This document shows, in pieces, positions 62,974 through 64,000 of a stretch of DNA of 64,000 nucleotides. The stretch is from positions 124,001 through 188,000 of the forward strand of contig CAVZAT010000004.1 of the NCBI GenBank assembly GCA_963773335.1. Direction: 5' to 3'. The notes under the pieces were generated by a model. It searched no databases. It worked only from the letters and a program-made list of their open reading frames with translations, and was not told the origin of the DNA. The translations under genes and the position numbers were made by a program. Within the stretch, counting starts at the first letter, position 1, and each line of letters starts with the position of its first letter. The DNA is from UBA4742 sp963773335. Its GTDB lineage: Bacteria; Actinomycetota; Acidimicrobiia; Acidimicrobiales; Acidimicrobilacustridaceae.

Positions 62974-63987
62974 TCAGCGATTCGGTGCGCTCTCGCCGGG
63001 GAGCAGGCTGCGCTGGTCGAGCACGAAGAGCAGACCCAGCGAGGGCAACACGATCACCACCGCGCAGCCGAAGGCCACCAGGACGGCGGCCAGGGTGCCC
63101 GACGGGGCCGCGGTCTGGGAGACCTTCATCGATTGGGGGATCAGGTAGGGCCACTGGGCCACTCCCCACGCCAGCACCACCGAGGCCACGGCGCCGATGG
63201 CCAGCACCCGGGCGTAGCGGTGGGCGCCCCGGATGAGCAATACCAACGAGCTCAGGCCGCAGATGCCCGACAGGATCACCAGGGGCAGGGCCCGGGTGGT
63301 GAGGCCGTGGTACAGGTAGGGCGCGTCGTGTCGGAGCACGAAGATGCCGCCGAAGGCCACCGCGCCCGCCACCACCGCGGCCACCACGGCTCGGCGCCGG
63401 AAGTACTCCACCATGGCCGCGTCGTCGGCCCGGCGAGCATCCCAGACCAGGTACACGGCCGACAGGTAGGCCACGGCCACCACAGCCAGCACGCCCCCCA
63501 AGATCGAGGTGGGGTTGATCCAGCTGTGGATGGGGTCGCCGGCCTCACCCCCGGCCGGGACCCTCCCGGTGGCGATGGCCCCGGCCACCGCGCCCATGCA
63601 GAACGGCACGATGACCGAGGAGATGGCGAACGCGGCACCGAAGTTGCGACGGTCACGGGTGCGGAACACCGCCTTGCGGAAGGCGAAGCTCGAGCCGCGC
63701 AGCACGATGCCGAAGGCGGCGATGGTGAGGGGTACGAAGAGCGTGAGGGTGATGGACGCGAACGCGGGCGGGAAGGCGGTCCACAGGACCACGAAGCAGA
63801 AGATGAGCCACACGTGGTTCGCCTCCCACACCGGCCCGATCGAGTGATCGATGACGTCCCGGGGTCGTTGGCCCCGCTCGGCTCCTCCGGCGATCAGGTC
63901 CCAGAACCCGGCCCCGAAGTCGGCGCCGCCGAACAGGGCGTAGGCCGTGACCCCGACGAACAGGATCACCGCCACCGCGGTGCTCAC
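62974..63987 (-). CDS. cydB: Cytochrome bd oxidase subunit II
   Basis: 337 residues from GTG 63987. Subunit of the quinol oxidase with high oxygen affinity. N-terminal VTAYALFGGADFGAGFWDL and SIGPVWEANHVWLIFCFVVL with AFPPAF are the CydB signature; about eight to nine helices in all, ending LGLLFVLDQRSLLPG. GTG may overlap the stop of an upstream gene, presumably cydA, which lies beyond the right edge (only 13 bases of it could be present). Confidence 0.95.
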   Translation of the reverse strand: MSTAVAVILFVGVTAYALFGGADFGAGFWDLIAGGAERGQRPRDVIDHSIGPVWEANHVWLIFCFVVLWTAFPPAFASITLTLFVPLTIAAFGIVLRGSSFAFRKAVFRTRDRRNFGAAFAISSVIVPFCMGAVAGAIATGRVPAGGEAGDPIHSWINPTSILGGVLAVVAVAYLSAVYLVWDARRADDAAMVEYFRRRAVVAAVVAGAVAFGGIFVLRHDAPYLYHGLTTRALPLVILSGICGLSSLVLLIRGAHRYARVLAIGAVASVVLAWGVAQWPYLIPQSMKVSQTAAPSGTLAAVLVAFGCAVVIVLPSLGLLFVLDQRSLLPGESAPNR

Positions 63988-64000
63988 GAGACCCCCACCG

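Overview
The window looks like a chromosomal stretch of a high-GC actinobacterium, most likely of the class Acidimicrobiia or a close relative. The evidence is a mycothiol-dependent formaldehyde dehydrogenase with a DUF3039 gene beside it, a DUF2510-RDD membrane protein, a wax ester synthase/DGAT, a GAP (sulfolipid-addressing-like) membrane protein, many GTG starts, and many genes that begin 6-7 bases after a TANNNT -10 box, as leaderless transcripts do. I saw no rRNA, tRNA, CRISPR array, insertion sequence or prophage. This placement is inference; no database was searched.

Layout. 1-15 kb: start of a NIT-domain sensor, a DUF2510-RDD protein, glutamate synthase gltB-gltD, an M18 aminopeptidase, an acyl-CoA synthetase, a J-domain protein, a lipid-kinase-like membrane protein and an acyl-CoA dehydrogenase. 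14.6-20.5 kb: arsC-aldehyde dehydrogenase-GT8 operon, GNAT, DUF2085, mscR, DUF3039. 20.5-27.5 kb: a GH44 glucanase lipoprotein, an O-methyltransferase, gluQ, a MarR regulator, a DUF2264 protein and argJ. 27.5-34 kb: a run of catabolic genes (CrtC-like protein, epoxide-hydrolase-like protein, Tat phospholipase C, VOC, thiolase, amidohydrolase), with a 27-bp imperfect palindrome in front. 34-39.7 kb: copper amine oxidase, SDR, HtrA-type protease and an ECF sigma factor with a zinc-binding-like tail. 39.8-48.7 kb: a six-gene translationally coupled operon. It encodes a Thr-rich surface protein, a second surface protein, a Ser/Thr kinase, an FHA-(gluzincin-like)-ABC exporter-cyclic-nucleotide-binding fusion, a GAF protein and a signal-less subtilase. 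This is the best candidate for an undescribed system. 48.7-64 kb: two MDR dehydrogenases, WS/DGAT with a secreted lipase, a TlpA-like lipoprotein, gadB with a ClC transporter, SulP with GAP, a formylglycine-generating-enzyme homologue, a small HiPIP-like protein and cydB.

Two cautions. First, many conserved genes (above all gltB, gltD, the aminopeptidase and the acyl-CoA dehydrogenase) are readable only by joining frames. Conservation continues across every break, so uncorrected sequencing indels are more likely than true pseudogenes. The breaks are dense before about 15 kb, sparse later, and absent from intact genes after about 48.7 kb. Second, three short fragments (DUF885 N-terminus, enoyl-CoA hydratase N-terminus, GH63-type C-terminus) stop abruptly against intact neighbours. 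They are either real deletion scars or assembly joins.
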